NCBI RefSeq assembly: GCF_001742145.1
Contig: NZ_CP015749.1
Coordinates: 3,720,001 to 3,784,000 of the forward strand
Length of the DNA stretch: 64,000 nt
Direction: 5' to 3'
From: Pectobacterium parmentieri
Lineage (GTDB): Bacteria > Pseudomonadota > Gammaproteobacteria > Enterobacterales > Enterobacteriaceae
A program made the translations under genes and the position numbers. Each line of letters opens with the position of its first letter. The first letter of the stretch is position 1. The notes beneath the pieces were generated by a model. The model searched no databases. It saw only the letters and a list, made by a program, of their open reading frames with translations, and was not told the DNA's origin. Below are positions 13,393-23,819 of the stretch, in pieces.

Positions 13393-13959
13393 TTATGGAT
13401 GTGAAGGAACAGGTTCGTTGCTGTGCTCAGGGTTTGCCGCAGGATCGGCACCCGGCTCCGTACCCGATTGACCGGCATTATCCTCGCTATTGCCGCCGCT
13501 CTTATATAGGAATTGGCCGATGAGATCTTCAAGCACCATGGCAGACTTGGTATCCTGAATCACACCACCGTCCTTCAGGATCGTCGTGCCCATCTCTTCA
13601 TCTTCAAACCCCATGTTCAGTGCCAGATACTGTTCGCCCAGCAAGCCAGAGGTACGAATAGCCAGAGAACTGGTATCGGGAATATGATCGTAGCGCTGCT
13701 GAATATCCATCGCCACGCGTGGCAAATACGTTTTCTCATCCAGCGAGATATCCGCTACGCGACCAATAACCACACCGCCAATTCTGATCGGAGAACGCGC
13801 TTTCAACCCGCCAATGTTGTCAAACGTCGCGTACAGGCGATACGTTGGCTCACTGCCGATCGATTTGAGATCGGCCACTTTCAGACATAAAAAGAGAATG
13901 CCAGCCAGCGCGATCAACATAAACACACCAACCCAAACTTCAGTTTTCTTTGTTTGCAT
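13393..13959 (-). CDS. mlaD: Phospholipid transporter MCE-domain protein MlaD
   Basis: MlaD is the single-pass MCE protein that forms the periplasmic hexameric ring of MlaFEDB. The start MQTKKTEVWVG at 13959 matches the E. coli protein and gives 188 residues. One N-terminal membrane helix (about 8-26) is followed by the MCE domain (about 38-117, ATFDNIGGLKARSPIRIGG region), a helical stretch, and a proline- and asparagine-rich tail that differs in length from E. coli. It begins 4 nt after the mlaE stop. Confidence 0.95.
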   Translation of the reverse strand: MQTKKTEVWVGVFMLIALAGILFLCLKVADLKSIGSEPTYRLYATFDNIGGLKARSPIRIGGVVIGRVADISLDEKTYLPRVAMDIQQRYDHIPDTSSLAIRTSGLLGEQYLALNMGFEDEEMGTTILKDGGVIQDTKSAMVLEDLIGQFLYKSGGNSEDNAGQSGTEPGADPAANPEHSNEPVPSHP

Positions 13960-13963
13960 CGAC

Positions 13964-14746
13964 TCAGTTCCCAAACATCAGTGCTGTCAGCACAAAATCC
14001 AATCCCAGTACCGCTAACGACGAGTGCACGACGGTTCGCGTCGTTGCACGGCTGATCCCCTCAGACGTCGGGATCGCGTCATAGCCGTTAAACAGTGCAA
14101 TCCAGGTCACGGTAATCGCAAATACGATACTTTTAATCACGCAGTTCAGCACATCCTGACGCCAGTCAACCGCGCCCTGCATGGCAGACCAGAAGAACCC
14201 GCTGTCGATACCTTTCCAGTCCACACCGACCAACGCGCCCCCCCAGATCCCCACGGCGACAAAAATCACCGCCAACAGCGGCATGCTAATTAACCCCGCC
14301 CAAAAGCGCGGTGCGACAACGCGGCGCAGCGGATCGACCGCCATCATCTCCATGCTGGAGAGCTGCTCGGTTGCCTTCATCAGCCCGATTTCCGCCGTCA
14401 GCGCGGAACCCGCACGCCCGGCGAACAGCAGCGCCGTCACCACCGGGCCAAGTTCACGCAGCAACGACAGCGCCACCATCATGCCCAAACTGGCTTCAGC
14501 GCTGTACGTCGTCAGGATGATATAGCCCTGTAACCCCAGCACCATACCGATAAACAGACCGGAAACCATGATGATAAGCAGTGATTGCACGCCAACGCTG
14601 TAAAGTTGTTTCACCAACAGCGGCCACTGTTTTCTGAATTCGGGCTTACCCACTAGCGCATTAAACAGCATCAGCCCAGCGCGCCCAAACGCAGCACTGG
14701 CGAAGATCCCCTGACGCCCTAGCGACGCCAACGTCCGTAATAACAT
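13964..14746 (-). CDS. mlaE: Phospholipid ABC transporter permease MlaE
   Basis: MlaE is the membrane-spanning permease subunit of the MlaFEDB complex. The 260-residue hydrophobic protein has about five to six membrane segments and the conserved family stretch around [21 protein letters not shown], which couples to the ATPase. It begins 7 bp after mlaF, consistent with one operon. Confidence 0.96.
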   Translation of the reverse strand: MLLRTLASLGRQGIFASAAFGRAGLMLFNALVGKPEFRKQWPLLVKQLYSVGVQSLLIIMVSGLFIGMVLGLQGYIILTTYSAEASLGMMVALSLLRELGPVVTALLFAGRAGSALTAEIGLMKATEQLSSMEMMAVDPLRRVVAPRFWAGLISMPLLAVIFVAVGIWGGALVGVDWKGIDSGFFWSAMQGAVDWRQDVLNCVIKSIVFAITVTWIALFNGYDAIPTSEGISRATTRTVVHSSLAVLGLDFVLTALMFGN

Positions 14747-14753
14747 GACTGCG

Positions 14754-15566
14754 TTAACCCCCTGAACCTAGCAGCGACGTTTTATAGTCACCGGCAGGAA
14801 AACGGAAAGGCACTGGCCCGTCGGCGATGCCATCCAGGAACTGACGGACCTGCGGGTCATCGTTCGCCCTCAGTTGATCCGCAGTCCCTTCTGCTATCAC
14901 CCGTTTGTCGGCCACGATATAGGCGTAATCGGCGATGCTCATCACCTCCGGTACATCGTGAGAAACGACAACGCAGGTCACGCCCAATGCATGGTTTAAC
15001 TCATCGATGAGCTTCACCAGCGTCCCCAATGTGATCGGATCCTGCCCGACAAAAGGCTCATCAAACATAATCATCTGCGGGTCGAGCGCAATGGCTCGCG
15101 CCAGTGCGGCACGCCGCGCCATGCCGCCAGAAAGCTCCGCTGGCATCAGTTCGGCAGCCCCACGCAACCCTACCGCTTCCAGCTTCATCATGACGATGCT
15201 ACGCAGTAAGGATTCCGGCAGTTGGGTATGCTCACGCAGCGGCCAGGCGACATTATCAAACACGTTCAAATCGGTGAATAACGCCCCAGACTGAAACAAC
15301 ATGCTCATTTTCTTGCGCGCGTTGTACAGTTCGCTACGCGACAGCGCCGGGATATTCTCGCCATCAAACCAGATTTCACCGCTGTCCGGCGATAGTTGCC
15401 CGCCGATCAAACGCAGCAACGTGGTTTTACCGATACCAGAAGGCCCCATGATTGCAGTAACTTTGCCTTTAGGGACATTAAGTGTGATGTCCGTGAAAAT
15501 CTCTCGCTCTCCGCGCCGAAAGCTAAGACCACGGATCTCGACCAGATTAGTTGCCTCATGGTTCAT
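14754..15566 (-). CDS. mlaF: Phospholipid ABC transporter ATPase MlaF
   Basis: MlaF is the ATPase that powers the Mla complex. Two ATGs are possible, 15575 and 15566. A TAAGGA site touches the first and lies 9 nt before the second, so 15566 ([14 protein letters not shown]) is preferred, giving 270 residues. Walker [10 protein letters not shown], signature LSGGMARR, Walker [12 protein letters not shown] and the switch histidine in VVSHD are all present. It is the first gene of the leftward operon and is divergent from yrbG. Confidence 0.96.
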   Translation of the reverse strand: MNHEATNLVEIRGLSFRRGEREIFTDITLNVPKGKVTAIMGPSGIGKTTLLRLIGGQLSPDSGEIWFDGENIPALSRSELYNARKKMSMLFQSGALFTDLNVFDNVAWPLREHTQLPESLLRSIVMMKLEAVGLRGAAELMPAELSGGMARRAALARAIALDPQMIMFDEPFVGQDPITLGTLVKLIDELNHALGVTCVVVSHDVPEVMSIADYAYIVADKRVIAEGTADQLRANDDPQVRQFLDGIADGPVPFRFPAGDYKTSLLGSGG

Positions 15567-15953
15567 TATTTCCATTCCTTACCAATCAGTACGCATATAG
15601 AGGTCTTTCACTCCAGCCTAACGGCTGGCTTTAATCAGAGTGAGAGTTTTACAAAAACTTACCGTAAGTTCTTGTCCAAAATGGCGGCATAAACCGTTAC
15701 CTGATTTTACTTATCGCGACAGGTTTTACTTTTTCGCCAAGCGCCGTCAGAATTAGCACTCATCACAGAAAAATGCTTTTTGTGCGAAAATCGTCCAGAA
15801 ATACTGACTTATTCGACAACAAGCCAGTGATTATACACTAAATAATTCGAGTTGCAGGAAGGCGGCGGCGCAGTGGGTCTCCAGAAACTTACCCCAGCCA
15901 ACGCACATACAGCTTGAAGTATGATGGGTATATATCCTATTAAAGGACGCTGC
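15567..15953. other. Divergent intergenic region mlaF / yrbG
   Basis: This 387-bp stretch should hold the promoter of the mla-murA operon on its left side. On its right it holds a shortened ERIC repeat at 15832-15932 and then an AAAGGA site for yrbG. I see no gene in it. Confidence 0.6.
15832..15932. repeat. ERIC-type repeat, internally deleted copy
   Basis: This repeat starts with TATACAC-TAAATAATTCGAGTTGC and ends with CTTGAAGTATGATGGGTATA, the two ends of an ERIC (intergenic repeat unit) element. It measures 101 bp instead of 127 bp because the central palindrome is missing or replaced. It sits just upstream of yrbG and its right end reaches to within 21 bp of the chosen start. Confidence 0.85.
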
Positions 15954-16919
15954 ATGCTTTTTGCAACACTACTCTTGTTCGTTGGTTTGCTACTGCTGGT
16001 TTACGGTGCCGATCGTCTTGTCTATGGCGCGGCTGTGCTTGCGCGTTCTCTCGGCTTACCGCCTTTCGTCATCGGCATCACCATTGTTGGCTTCGGCACT
16101 TCGCTACCTGAGCTGATCGTTTCTGTTACCGCAGCCTTAAACGATCAGAACGACATGGCCGTCGGTAATGTGATTGGCTCCAATATCACCAATATCTTAC
16201 TCATTCTTGGCAGCGCAGCGCTCATTCGCCCACTAACCGTACATTCGGCCCTGTTGCGCCGGGAATTGCCGCTCATGGTGTCCGTCACTTTATTGTGTGG
16301 CGTTTTACTGCATGATAGCTATCTGAGCCGTGCCGACGGCATGATGCTGCTCTTTGCCGCTATTCTGTGTCTGGCGTTAATACTGCGTATGGCACGACAG
16401 GCGCAGCGGGAAGGCGGCGACAGCCTGACTCGTGAACAGTTGGCAGAGCTCCCGCAAGACGACAGCAACCAGATGGCTGCCGTGCTGTGGCTGATCCTCG
16501 GTATGATTATTTTACCCATGGCCGCCCGTATGGTAGTGGATAACGCGACCGTCATTGCGCGCTACTTCGATGTCAGCGAATTGACCATCGGGCTGACCAT
16601 ATTAGCGATCGGCACCAGCCTGCCTGAACTCGCTACGGCCATCGTCGGAACATTGAAAAAAGAAGATGATATCGCGCTGGGCAATCTGATTGGCTCGAAC
16701 ATTTTTAATATTGCGATTGTACTCGGCATACCCGCACTACTCTCGCCGGGCGCGCTGAATCCTCAAGTTTTTCAGCGCGACTACTGGGTCATGCTGGCGG
16801 CAAGCGTGCTGTTAACTGCACTGTGCCTCAGCAAAAAACGCCGTATAGGACAGGGCGCTGGCGTATTATTATGCTGCGCGTTTATCGCCTACCTTACGGT
16901 GTTGTTCTGTTTTTCATAA
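15954..16919 (+). CDS. yrbG: Calcium/sodium:proton antiporter YrbG
   Basis: YrbG belongs to the CaCA cation exchanger superfamily in the inner membrane. The ATG at 15954 (MLFATLLLFVGLL) follows an AAAGGA site and matches the E. coli start, giving 321 residues; the frame also continues upstream through the ERIC element to 15921, which is not credible. Two inverted alpha-repeats are visible as FGTSLPELIVSVTA and IGTSLPELATAIVG, each with the acidic residue of the ion site and a following GNxIGSN motif. It heads the yrbG-kdsD-kdsC-lpt cluster. The E. coli protein has no firmly assigned physiological substrate. Confidence 0.93.
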   Translation: MLFATLLLFVGLLLLVYGADRLVYGAAVLARSLGLPPFVIGITIVGFGTSLPELIVSVTAALNDQNDMAVGNVIGSNITNILLILGSAALIRPLTVHSALLRRELPLMVSVTLLCGVLLHDSYLSRADGMMLLFAAILCLALILRMARQAQREGGDSLTREQLAELPQDDSNQMAAVLWLILGMIILPMAARMVVDNATVIARYFDVSELTIGLTILAIGTSLPELATAIVGTLKKEDDIALGNLIGSNIFNIAIVLGIPALLSPGALNPQVFQRDYWVMLAASVLLTALCLSKKRRIGQGAGVLLCCAFIAYLTVLFCFS

Positions 16920-16959
16920 TTACGCTGTTCCGTTTTTAACCATAATCAGGACTATTGGT

Positions 16960-17997
16960 ATGTCACAGTTTGAACAAGACGCTCACCTAAAACAGCAGTC
17001 TGACCGTGCACTATCCGAACATAGACTACAACCCGATTTCGATTTCCAGCAGGCGGGCAAGCAGGTACTGAGTATCGAACGCGATGGGCTTGCGCAATTA
17101 GATCAGTATATTGACGACAATTTTACCCTCGCCTGCAAAAAGATCTTTCACTGCCAGGGCAAAGTGGTGGTGATGGGAATGGGCAAATCCGGTCACATCG
17201 GTTGCAAGATTGCCGCAACCTTCGCCAGCACGGGTACACCTGCTTTTTTCGTTCATCCGGGCGAAGCCAGCCACGGTGACCTCGGCATGGTGACGCCGCA
17301 CGATATCGTGATCGCGATTTCCAATTCTGGCGAATCCCATGAAATCCTGTCGCTGATCCCTGTTCTGAAACGCCAGAAAGTGTTCCTGATCTGCATGACC
17401 AGCGCACCAGAAAGTACGATGGGTAAAGCGGCGGATATACACCTGTGCGTCCACGTTCCGCAGGAAGCCTGCCCGCTCGGTCTGGCCCCCACCACCAGCA
17501 CCACCGCAACACTGGTCATGGGCGACGCACTCGCCGTGGCTTTGCTACAGGCGCGCGGTTTTACTGCCGAAGATTTCGCCCTATCTCACCCCGGTGGCGC
17601 ACTTGGCCGCAAACTTTTACTGCGTATCAGCGATATCATGCATTCGGGCGACGAGATCCCCCATGTCTCACACGATGCCTCACTGCGTGATGCGCTGGTG
17701 GAAATTACGCGCAAAAATCTGGGTATGACGGTAATCTGCGAAGCGGATATGAAAATTCAGGGTATCTTTACCGATGGTGACCTGCGCCGCATCTTCGACA
17801 TGAATATTGACTTGAACAGCGCGCGCATTGCTGATGTGATGACCGCGGGCGGCATCCGGGTCGCGCCGAACATGCTGGCGGTAGATGCACTTAACCTGAT
17901 GCAGTCGCGCCACATCACCTCAGTGCTGGTGGCAGAAAACGATCGTCTGGTCGGTATTGTTCATATGCACGATATGTTGCGGGCTGGCGTGGTTTAA
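16960..17997 (+). CDS. kdsD: Arabinose-5-phosphate isomerase KdsD
   Basis: KdsD converts ribulose-5-phosphate to arabinose-5-phosphate, the first step of Kdo synthesis for LPS. The 345-residue protein has an N-terminal SIS sugar-isomerase domain (about 55-200, with GMGKSGHIG and SNSGESHE) and two C-terminal CBS domains (about 215-345). The N-terminus is about 17 residues longer than in E. coli, with a polar segment before FDFQQAGKQ. The chosen ATG has a reasonable upstream site. It lies between yrbG and kdsC as in E. coli. Confidence 0.96.
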   Translation: MSQFEQDAHLKQQSDRALSEHRLQPDFDFQQAGKQVLSIERDGLAQLDQYIDDNFTLACKKIFHCQGKVVVMGMGKSGHIGCKIAATFASTGTPAFFVHPGEASHGDLGMVTPHDIVIAISNSGESHEILSLIPVLKRQKVFLICMTSAPESTMGKAADIHLCVHVPQEACPLGLAPTTSTTATLVMGDALAVALLQARGFTAEDFALSHPGGALGRKLLLRISDIMHSGDEIPHVSHDASLRDALVEITRKNLGMTVICEADMKIQGIFTDGDLRRIFDMNIDLNSARIADVMTAGGIRVAPNMLAVDALNLMQSRHITSVLVAENDRLVGIVHMHDMLRAGVV

Positions 17998-18016
17998 AAA
18001 GAAAGGATAATTGTGA

Positions 18017-18583
18017 ATGAGTGAAACCAGGGCGCAAACCGATACCTGTTATGGGCCTGTCGATCAACAGGTACTGGATAAAGCCCGTGAAGTTCGCCTG
18101 TTAATCTGCGACGTTGACGGCGTGATGTCCGATGGTCTGATTTACATGGGTAACCACGGCGAAGAGCTGAAAGCGTTTAACGTCCGTGACGGTTATGGCA
18201 TTCGCTGCCTGCTGACATCTGGTATTGAGGTTGCCATCATTACCGGGCGTTCCGCAAAGCTGCTGGTCGATCGGTGTAAAACGCTGGGCATTAACCACCT
18301 TTATCAGGGGCAATCAGATAAGGTTTTGGCCTTCAACGATCTGTTGGATAAACTATCGGTAACAGCGGATCAGGTGGCATACATCGGTGACGATATGATC
18401 GACTGGCCAGTAATGGCACAGGTTGGTCTGAGCGTTGCTGTAGCAGACGCACACCCATTACTGTTACCGCGTGCGGATTATGTCACTCGCATTGCGGGTG
18501 GCCGTGGTGCCGTACGTGAACTGTGTGATTTGATTCTGTTCTCGCAGAATAAGCTGGAGCATGCCAAAGGGTTGTCAATATGA
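18017..18583 (+). CDS. kdsC: Kdo-8-phosphate phosphatase KdsC
   Basis: KdsC removes phosphate from 3-deoxy-D-manno-octulosonate 8-phosphate to give Kdo. It is a 188-residue HAD-family C0 phosphatase. The nucleophile motif is CDVDGVMSDG (about residues 31-40), motif II is ITGRSA and motif III is YIGDDMIDW. It follows kdsD by 19 bp, and its stop overlaps the lptC start by 4 bp, so translation is coupled. Confidence 0.97.
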   Translation: MSETRAQTDTCYGPVDQQVLDKAREVRLLICDVDGVMSDGLIYMGNHGEELKAFNVRDGYGIRCLLTSGIEVAIITGRSAKLLVDRCKTLGINHLYQGQSDKVLAFNDLLDKLSVTADQVAYIGDDMIDWPVMAQVGLSVAVADAHPLLLPRADYVTRIAGGRGAVRELCDLILFSQNKLEHAKGLSI

Positions 18584-19146
18584 GTAACACCAAGCGTTGG
18601 CTGACCGCTTTTCTGGCCCTGTTGGTGCTTGTCCTCATCGGCTGGAATATTGCGGATGACGACACCGTACCGGCACCGAATGCAAATGATCCTACAGTGC
18701 CAGTCTATACCAGCGAAAAGACCAACACTCAGGTATACAGCCCTGCGGGTAAACTGAGCTACAGACTCATTTCGGAAAAAGCGGAGTATTTCAACGACGA
18801 GCAATTGAGTTGGTTTACGACCCCCGTTGCCACGCTGTTTAATGAACAGGGCATTGCAACCTGGTCAGTACGCGCCGATCGCGCCAAGCTGACAAAAGAC
18901 AAGATGCTCTATCTGTACGGCCACGTTGAGGTGAATAGCCTGACGAAGGACGCGCAGCTTCAGCGCATCACAACGAATAATGCCCAGGTGAATCTGGTAA
19001 CGCAGGACGTCTCCTCCGATGATGAAGTCACCCTGTACGGCACCAGCTTTACCTCAAGCGGAATGAAAATGCGCGGAAATCTGCGTAATAAAACGGCCGA
19101 GTTGATCGAAAAGGTAAAAACCTCTTATGAAATCCAAAACCAATAA
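18580..19146 (+). CDS. lptC: LPS export protein LptC
   Basis: LptC is the single-pass bitopic protein that receives LPS from the LptB2FG transporter and passes it to LptA. It has 188 residues (191 in E. coli), with one N-terminal membrane helix (about 7-24) and a periplasmic beta-jellyroll domain. It overlaps kdsC by 4 bp and lptA by 20 bp, a tightly packed LPS operon. Confidence 0.96.
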   Translation: MSNTKRWLTAFLALLVLVLIGWNIADDDTVPAPNANDPTVPVYTSEKTNTQVYSPAGKLSYRLISEKAEYFNDEQLSWFTTPVATLFNEQGIATWSVRADRAKLTKDKMLYLYGHVEVNSLTKDAQLQRITTNNAQVNLVTQDVSSDDEVTLYGTSFTSSGMKMRGNLRNKTAELIEKVKTSYEIQNQ

Positions 19147-19699
19147 TCTGATGCGTAACACCCTGATCGCCAGCTCGCTGTTCGCCGTCAGCGTTTCCGC
19201 CTTTGCCGTCACGGGCGATAGCAACCAACCGATTCGCATTGATTCAGCACAGCAATCTCTGGACATGCAGGGCAACACCGTGACGTTCACGGGCAATGTT
19301 GTCGTGAAGCAAGGGACGATTGAAGTGAAAGCCGACAAGGTTGTCGTGACGCGCCCACAGGGCACGCAAGGCAGCGAAGTAGTGGAAGGTTACGGTAACC
19401 CTGTGACGTTCTACCAGATGCAGGACAACGGCAAACCAGTAAAAGGCCACGCGCAAAAAATCCGTTACGAGCTGGCTACTGATTTTCTGGTACTGACAGG
19501 CAATGCCTATCTGGAACAGCAGGACAGCAATGTAAAAGGCGATCGCATCACCTATCTGGTGAAACAGCAGCAGATGGAAGCGACCAGCGATAAAGGAAAA
19601 CGCGTGACGACGGTGTTAGTCCCCTCTCAGCTTCAGGAGAAAGAGAAAAAGAGCCAGCCTTCTCGTTCTCAACAATCGCAACCACGGGTCACTGAATAA
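19127..19699 (+). CDS. lptA: LPS export periplasmic protein LptA
   Basis: LptA forms the periplasmic bridge that carries LPS from LptC to LptD. It has 190 residues, with a signal peptide to about residue 27 (ends VSAFA). The OstA/jellyroll domain follows, with SLDMQGNTVTFTGNVVV and ITYLVKQQQMEA segments near-identical to E. coli, and then a polar, Ser/Gln-rich tail. The start inside the lptC end matches the E. coli N-terminus (MKxKTN). Confidence 0.97.
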   Translation: MKSKTNNLMRNTLIASSLFAVSVSAFAVTGDSNQPIRIDSAQQSLDMQGNTVTFTGNVVVKQGTIEVKADKVVVTRPQGTQGSEVVEGYGNPVTFYQMQDNGKPVKGHAQKIRYELATDFLVLTGNAYLEQQDSNVKGDRITYLVKQQQMEATSDKGKRVTTVLVPSQLQEKEKKSQPSRSQQSQPRVTE

Positions 19700-19702
19700 G
19701 TT

Positions 19703-20428
19703 ATGGCAACATTAACCGCAGAAAATCTGGCCAAGGCGTACAAAGGCCGTAAGGTCGTGGAAAACGTCAGCCTCACCGTCAATTCCGGTGAAATCGTCGG
19801 CCTACTAGGGCCGAACGGGGCGGGGAAGACCACCACGTTCTACATGGTCGTGGGCATCGTCCCGCGCGATGAAGGGCGCATCGTCATTGACGACGACGAC
19901 ATCAGCCTGCTCCCCCTGCACGAACGTGCCTTGCGCGGCATCGGCTATCTGCCGCAGGAAGCCTCTATTTTCCGTCGCTTAAGCGTCTATGACAACCTGA
20001 TGGCGGTATTGCAGATCCGTAAAGATCTGACCACAGAACAGCAGGAAGATCGTGCCAATGAACTAATGGAAGAATTCCATATTATTCATTTGCGCGATAG
20101 TCTGGGACAATCGCTGTCCGGCGGGGAAAGACGCCGCGTAGAAATTGCGCGAGCGCTGGCAGCAAATCCCAAATTCATTCTGCTGGATGAACCGTTTGCG
20201 GGCGTAGACCCGATCTCCGTACTGGATATTAAAAAAATCATTGAGCATCTGCGTGACAGCGGGCTTGGCGTGTTGATTACCGATCATAACGTCCGCGAAA
20301 CGCTTGATGTCTGTGAACGAGCCTACATTGTGAGTCAGGGCAACCTGATCGCCCACGGTTCACCGACCGATATTCTGGCCGATGAACAGGTGAAGCGCGT
20401 CTATCTGGGCGAAGGCTTCCGACTCTGA
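19703..20428 (+). CDS. lptB: LPS export ABC transporter ATPase LptB
   Basis: LptB is the ATPase of the LptB2FG LPS extractor. It has 241 residues, with Walker [10 protein letters not shown] (about 38-46), the Q-loop in [11 protein letters not shown], signature LSGGERRR, Walker [13 protein letters not shown] and H-loop LITDHN. It begins 3 bp after lptA. The permeases LptF and LptG are encoded elsewhere, as in other enterobacteria. Confidence 0.98.
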   Translation: MATLTAENLAKAYKGRKVVENVSLTVNSGEIVGLLGPNGAGKTTTFYMVVGIVPRDEGRIVIDDDDISLLPLHERALRGIGYLPQEASIFRRLSVYDNLMAVLQIRKDLTTEQQEDRANELMEEFHIIHLRDSLGQSLSGGERRRVEIARALAANPKFILLDEPFAGVDPISVLDIKKIIEHLRDSGLGVLITDHNVRETLDVCERAYIVSQGNLIAHGSPTDILADEQVKRVYLGEGFRL

Positions 20429-20477
20429 TAGGGTAATATTTTCTCTTTGCAGTACTTATGGGACGTTAGCGCGATTT

Positions 20478-21911
20478 ATGAAGCAAGGTTTGCAACTCAG
20501 GCTTAGCCAGCAACTGGCCATGACTCCACAGCTCCAACAGGCAATTCGGCTGTTGCAGTTGTCCACGCTTGAATTGCAACAGGAGATTCAACTGGCGCTG
20601 GAAAGCAATCCGTTGCTCGAGCAAACGGATCAGCACGACGAAATCGAGTCATTCGAAAAGGCAGACAGCGATTCACTGGATACCGGTGAAGCCCTTGAAC
20701 AACGGGATATGCCGGAAGAATTGCCGCTTGACGCCACCTGGGATGAGATTTATTCCGCAGGCACACCGTCGGGCACGGGTTCTGACTATCGCGACGAAGA
20801 ACTGCCCATTTATCAAGGCGAAACCACGCAAACGCTTCAGGATTACCTGATGTGGCAGGTTGAGCTGACGCCGTTTTCAGATACTGATGCGGCCATCGCA
20901 ACGTCGATTGTTGATGCGGTGGACAACACCGGCTACCTTACCGTGCCGCTGGAAGACATTCTTGACAGCATCGGTGACGACGACGTGACGCTGGAAGAGG
21001 TCGAAGCCGTACTTAAACGCGTGCAGCGCTTTGATCCCGTTGGCGTCGCCGCTCGCGATCTGCGTGATTGCCTACTGGTACAGCTTTCTCAGTTTGACAA
21101 CCGTACACCACGCTTGCTCGAAGCTCGCCTGATCGTCAGCGATCATCTCGATCTGTTAGCCAATCATGATTTCCGTAGCCTGATCCGCGTGACCCGTCTG
21201 AAAGAGGAAGTGCTGAAAGAAGCGCTGGCGCTGATCCAATCGCTCGATCCACGTCCGGGTCAGTCAATTAACACCGGTGAATCCGAATATGTGATCCCTG
21301 ATGTGCTGGTGCGCAAGATACAGGGCGTGTGGGTCGTTGAATTGAACACCGACAGCGTTCCCCGTTTGCAGATTAACCAACAATATGCAGCACTGGGTAA
21401 CAGCGCGCGCAACGACAGCGACGGGCAATTTATCCGCAGTAACCTGCAAGAAGCACGCTGGCTCATCAAAAGTCTGGAAAGTCGCAACGATACGCTGCTG
21501 AAAGTAACCCGTCGCATCGTCGAGCAGCAGCAGGATTTCTTCGAGCAGGGTGAAGAATTCATGAAGCCCATGGTATTGGCAGACATCGCCCAAGCGGTAG
21601 ATATGCATGAATCCACCATCTCACGCGTGACAACACAGAAGTTCCTGCACAGCCCACGCGGCATTTTTGAGCTAAAATATTTCTTCTCCAGCCACGTTAA
21701 TACCGATAGCGGCGGAGAAGCTTCGTCAACGGCTATCCGCGCGCTGGTGAAAAAGCTTATTGCAGCGGAAAACCCTGCGAAGCCATTAAGTGACAGCAAG
21801 CTCACCACGCTGCTCTCCGAGCAGGGCATCATCGTGGCACGCCGTACCGTCGCAAAATACCGAGAGTCTTTATCTATCCCACCATCAAATCAGCGTAAAC
21901 AACTGATTTGA
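20478..21911 (+). CDS. rpoN: RNA polymerase sigma-54 factor
   Basis: RpoN directs RNA polymerase to -24/-12 promoters that need enhancer-binding activators. It has 477 residues, as in E. coli. The glutamine- and leucine-rich activator region lies at about 1-50, an acidic linker at about 55-110, the core-binding domain in the middle, and the C-terminal RpoN box ([10 protein letters not shown]) at about 455-464. It is followed by hpf and ptsN, the conserved rpoN cluster. Confidence 0.98.
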   Translation: MKQGLQLRLSQQLAMTPQLQQAIRLLQLSTLELQQEIQLALESNPLLEQTDQHDEIESFEKADSDSLDTGEALEQRDMPEELPLDATWDEIYSAGTPSGTGSDYRDEELPIYQGETTQTLQDYLMWQVELTPFSDTDAAIATSIVDAVDNTGYLTVPLEDILDSIGDDDVTLEEVEAVLKRVQRFDPVGVAARDLRDCLLVQLSQFDNRTPRLLEARLIVSDHLDLLANHDFRSLIRVTRLKEEVLKEALALIQSLDPRPGQSINTGESEYVIPDVLVRKIQGVWVVELNTDSVPRLQINQQYAALGNSARNDSDGQFIRSNLQEARWLIKSLESRNDTLLKVTRRIVEQQQDFFEQGEEFMKPMVLADIAQAVDMHESTISRVTTQKFLHSPRGIFELKYFFSSHVNTDSGGEASSTAIRALVKKLIAAENPAKPLSDSKLTTLLSEQGIIVARRTVAKYRESLSIPPSNQRKQLI

Positions 21912-21934
21912 TCTCAACAGAGAAGGAAGACACT

Positions 21935-22222
21935 ATGCAGCTCAACATTACCGGACACCACATCGAGATCACTGAACCGTTGCGTGATTTTGTAAATGGT
22001 AAATTTGCCAAATTAGAGCAGTATTTTGACCGGATTAATCAGGTCAATGTGGTATTGAGAGTGGAAAAAGTTCAGCAAATTGCCGAGGCCACGCTCCATG
22101 TTAATGGTGGGGAGCTGCATGCAACCTCCGAAGCAGCAGATATGTACGCTGCGATAGATTTATTGATTGATAAGCTGGCAAGACAGCTCAATAAGCATAA
22201 AGATAAACTCAAGCAGCACTAA
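21935..22222 (+). CDS. hpf: Ribosome hibernation promoting factor
   Basis: HPF is a small ribosome-binding protein that helps form inactive 100S dimers in stationary phase. The ATG at 21935 (MQLNITGHHIEIT) gives 95 residues, the short-HPF length, and follows a GAAGGAAG-type site; the frame is open further upstream into the rpoN end. The S30AE domain, with RVEKVQQIAEATLHV, is recognisable. It lies between rpoN and ptsN as in E. coli. Confidence 0.97.
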   Translation: MQLNITGHHIEITEPLRDFVNGKFAKLEQYFDRINQVNVVLRVEKVQQIAEATLHVNGGELHATSEAADMYAAIDLLIDKLARQLNKHKDKLKQH

Positions 22223-22302
22223 TTTTCTCCTTTACCATTTGGTAAAGGAACAAACCCGCCCCATCTGTTGGATGGAGCGGGATCACCAGAAGTGAAAATA
22301 AA

Positions 22303-22776
22303 ATGAGCCACGATCCCGTATTGCAACTCAGCACCGTATTACGTCCTGAGTGCGCCCGAAGCACAGTCCATTGCCAGAGTAAAAAACGGGCATTGGAAAT
22401 TATCAGCGAGCTGGCCGCCAAACAGCTTAACATTCCCTCGCAGGTTATCTTTGATGCCATTCTGACCCGGGAGCGGATGGGCAGCACGGGGATCGGCGGC
22501 GGCATTGCCATTCCTCACGGTAAGCTGGAAGACGATAATGCGCTGGGTGCCATCGGTGTTTTCATCCAGCTAGAGCAACCGATCGCTTTCGATGCGATTG
22601 ATAATCAGGCCGTTGATCTGCTTTTTGCCTTGCTGGTTCCAGCGGAACAATGTAAAACCCATTTGCATACCCTGTCGCTTGTTGCCAAGCGGCTAGCGGA
22701 TAAAACAGTTTGCCGACGTCTGCGGGCGGCGCAAAGCGATGAAGAGCTATACCAGATTATGACGGAAGCGGATTAA
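22303..22776 (+). CDS. ptsN: Nitrogen-PTS EIIA component PtsN
   Basis: PtsN (EIIA-Ntr) is the terminal phosphate acceptor of the nitrogen-related PTS. It regulates potassium uptake and other targets according to its phosphorylation state. It has 157 residues; the phosphorylated histidine is H72 in IAIPHGKLEDD. The partner NPr (ptsO) is two genes downstream, with rapZ between them, which is the standard order. Confidence 0.96.
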   Translation: MSHDPVLQLSTVLRPECARSTVHCQSKKRALEIISELAAKQLNIPSQVIFDAILTRERMGSTGIGGGIAIPHGKLEDDNALGAIGVFIQLEQPIAFDAIDNQAVDLLFALLVPAEQCKTHLHTLSLVAKRLADKTVCRRLRAAQSDEELYQIMTEAD

Positions 22777-22930
22777 GCTGGATGATAGCCATACTCACGA
22801 TGACGGGCTATTCGCGGTAGAACGAGAGAATGCTTGCAATCCATGCGCTAAGCCGTCATTTTCTAGCGATACATCATAAAAATAGTGGCAATGAAAATTC
22901 GCCATCACGTTGCCAGAGGGGAGTCGTCAG

Positions 22931-23788
22931 ATGGTGCTGATGATTGTCAGCGGTCGCTCAGGTTCAGGAAAATCTGTCGCCCTGCGCGCATTGGAAGATA
23001 TGGGGTTCTACTGCGTAGATAATCTACCAGTGGTTCTGCTGCCAGAACTGGCGAATACGCTCGCTGCTCGTAATATTTCCGCAGCGGTCAGCATTGACGT
23101 GCGCAATATGCCGGAATCTCCAGAGATCTTCGAGCATGCCATGGAGCAACTGCCATCAAGCTTCTCGCCTCAACTGCTGTTTCTGGATGCCGATCGCAAT
23201 ACGCTGATCCGTCGCTATAGCGATACCCGTCGCCTACACCCGCTGTCCAGCAAGAATCTGTCGTTGGAAAGCGCGATTGATGAAGAGAGCGACCTGCTGG
23301 AACCACTGCGTTCGCGCGCCGATCTGATTATCGACACCTCGGAGATGTCGGTGCACGAGCTGGCCGAAATGCTGCGCACACGGCTGCTCGGCAAGCGGGA
23401 ACGCGAGCTTACGATGGTGTTCGAATCGTTCGGTTTCAAGCACGGCATTCCTATCGATGCGGATTACGTCTTTGACGTGCGTTTCCTGCCGAACCCGCAC
23501 TGGGACCCAAAATTGCGCCCGATGACGGGTCTGGATAAGCCCGTAGCGTCCTTCCTCGATAGACATACCGAAGTTCACAATTTCATCTACCAGACTCGCA
23601 GTTATCTGGAACTGTGGCTGCCGATGCTGGAAACCAATAACCGTAGCTATCTGACCGTCGCCATTGGCTGTACCGGCGGTAAACACCGTTCGGTGTACGT
23701 CGCGGAGCAGTTGGCAGACTACTTCCGCTCACGCGGTAAGAACGTACAGTCGCGCCACCGTACACTGGAAAAGCGTAAACCCTCGTAA
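22931..23788 (+). CDS. rapZ: RNase adapter protein RapZ
   Basis: RapZ guides RNase E to the small RNA GlmZ, linking amino-sugar supply to GlmS synthesis. The ATG at 22931 ([15 protein letters not shown]) gives 285 residues and matches E. coli; the frame is open to 22910. A Walker A motif lies at residues 8-15. The C-terminal RNA-binding region has [15 protein letters not shown] and ends in a basic tail ([12 protein letters not shown]). Its place in the rpoN-ptsN-ptsO cluster is conserved. Confidence 0.97.
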   Translation: MVLMIVSGRSGSGKSVALRALEDMGFYCVDNLPVVLLPELANTLAARNISAAVSIDVRNMPESPEIFEHAMEQLPSSFSPQLLFLDADRNTLIRRYSDTRRLHPLSSKNLSLESAIDEESDLLEPLRSRADLIIDTSEMSVHELAEMLRTRLLGKRERELTMVFESFGFKHGIPIDADYVFDVRFLPNPHWDPKLRPMTGLDKPVASFLDRHTEVHNFIYQTRSYLELWLPMLETNNRSYLTVAIGCTGGKHRSVYVAEQLADYFRSRGKNVQSRHRTLEKRKPS

Positions 23789-23819
23789 TCTTCGGCAAAC
23801 CAGTATAGCCAGGTAACCC

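Noticed and set aside
15921..15953. Upstream ATG for yrbG inside the ERIC repeat
   Set aside because: The first 11 codons would be repeat sequence, and the downstream ATG has a good ribosome site and matches the family start.
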